Part shown: one piece after another, positions 6,741 through 6,844 of the stretch
Layout: the number at the start of each line of letters is the position of its first letter
Position numbering within the stretch: the stretch's first letter is position 1
Source of the DNA: an uncultured Flavobacteriaceae bacterium
Lineage (GTDB): Bacteria; Bacteroidota; Bacteroidia; Flavobacteriales; Flavobacteriaceae
Reading direction: 5' to 3'
DNA: 6,844 nt
Assembly: GCA_938074515.1 (NCBI GenBank)
Contig: CALJFV010000194.1
Coordinates: 1-6,844, forward strand
Translations under genes and position numbers: made by a program
Notes under the pieces: generated by a model
Told to the model about the DNA's origin: nothing
What the model saw: the letters and a program-made list of their open reading frames with translations, nothing else
Database searches by the model: none

Positions 6741-6844
6741 ATGGTTGAACTCGCAGGGATAATCGTTTTAGGTATTTTGGCCCAATGGGTCGCTTGGAAG
6801 TTAAAACTTCCCGCGATCTTACCACTGATTTTGATAGGCCTATT
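6741..6844 (+). CDS. Cation:proton antiporter, N-terminal fragment (3' end outside window)
   Basis: Only 34 complete codons are visible before the window ends. The translation starts MVELAGIIVLGILAQWVAWK and continues LKLPAILPLILIGL. This reads as a first transmembrane helix followed by the LKLPAILPLILIGL segment typical of CPA-type sodium or potassium:proton antiporters, where the Pro-containing turn leads into the second helix. Such proteins sit in the inner membrane and exchange cations for protons in pH and salt balance. The ATG at 6741 fits because the sequence upstream is AT-rich and non-coding in character and the N-terminus is the usual short one. No Shine-Dalgarno is visible. It is divergent from the protease cluster, so a shared function is not implied. 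Which antiporter subfamily it belongs to cannot be told from this fragment. Confidence 0.75.
   Translation, partial: MVELAGIIVLGILAQWVAWKLKLPAILPLILIGL

Noticed and set aside
1..6844. tRNA, rRNA, CRISPR array, insertion sequence, toxin-antitoxin or defence genes
   Set aside because: No cloverleaf-like segment, regularly spaced repeats, transposase motifs or small paired ORFs were seen on either strand; nearly all bases belong to six ordinary genes.

Overview
The window looks like a chromosomal segment from a member of Bacteroidota, most likely Flavobacteriia. The evidence is the protein family signatures and their order: a large S8 subtilase with a Bacteroidota-style DDDxNGYVDD segment, an M1 peptidase with an RIGLMPMPIDLQV C-terminal block, and rnpA followed directly by an S41 C-terminal processing peptidase rather than sitting beside rpmH. 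Start codons also lack clear Shine-Dalgarno sequences, as is usual in that phylum. The assignment rests on recalled family features and not on a database search.

Layout, in transcription order on the minus strand from right to left: an MBL-fold metallo-hydrolase (6507-5638), an S8 subtilisin-like lipoprotein (5641-3971), an M1 zinc metallopeptidase (3951-2164), a 143-bp gap, rnpA (2020-1646) and an S41 carboxy-terminal peptidase (1656 to beyond base 1). The MBL and S8 genes overlap by ATGA. S8 and M1 are 19 bp apart. rnpA and S41 overlap by 11 bp. No convincing terminator lies between any of these genes, so one long transcript is possible, with the M1-rnpA gap the only likely place for an internal promoter. 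At the right edge, across a 233-bp divergent intergenic region, a plus-strand gene starts at 6741; its 34 visible codons look like the first membrane helix of a cation:proton antiporter.

Functionally, three of the six genes encode exported proteases: S8 as a lipoprotein, M1 as a lipoprotein or periplasmic protein, and S41 as a membrane-anchored periplasmic protease. All have intact catalytic residues and none of the visible C-termini resembles a type IX secretion sorting domain. This suggests peptide and protein turnover in the cell envelope. rnpA is a tRNA-processing housekeeping gene carried within this cluster. The MBL protein is a cytoplasmic hydrolase with all metal ligands present and an unknown substrate.

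I found no tRNA, rRNA, CRISPR array, insertion sequence or phage gene, and nothing that amounts to a clearly new system. The least explained signals are small: two related inverted repeats (TAAACT-N-AGTTTA) on either side of the M1 gene, dyads in the two larger intergenic gaps, and the long helical insertion in the S8 catalytic domain.
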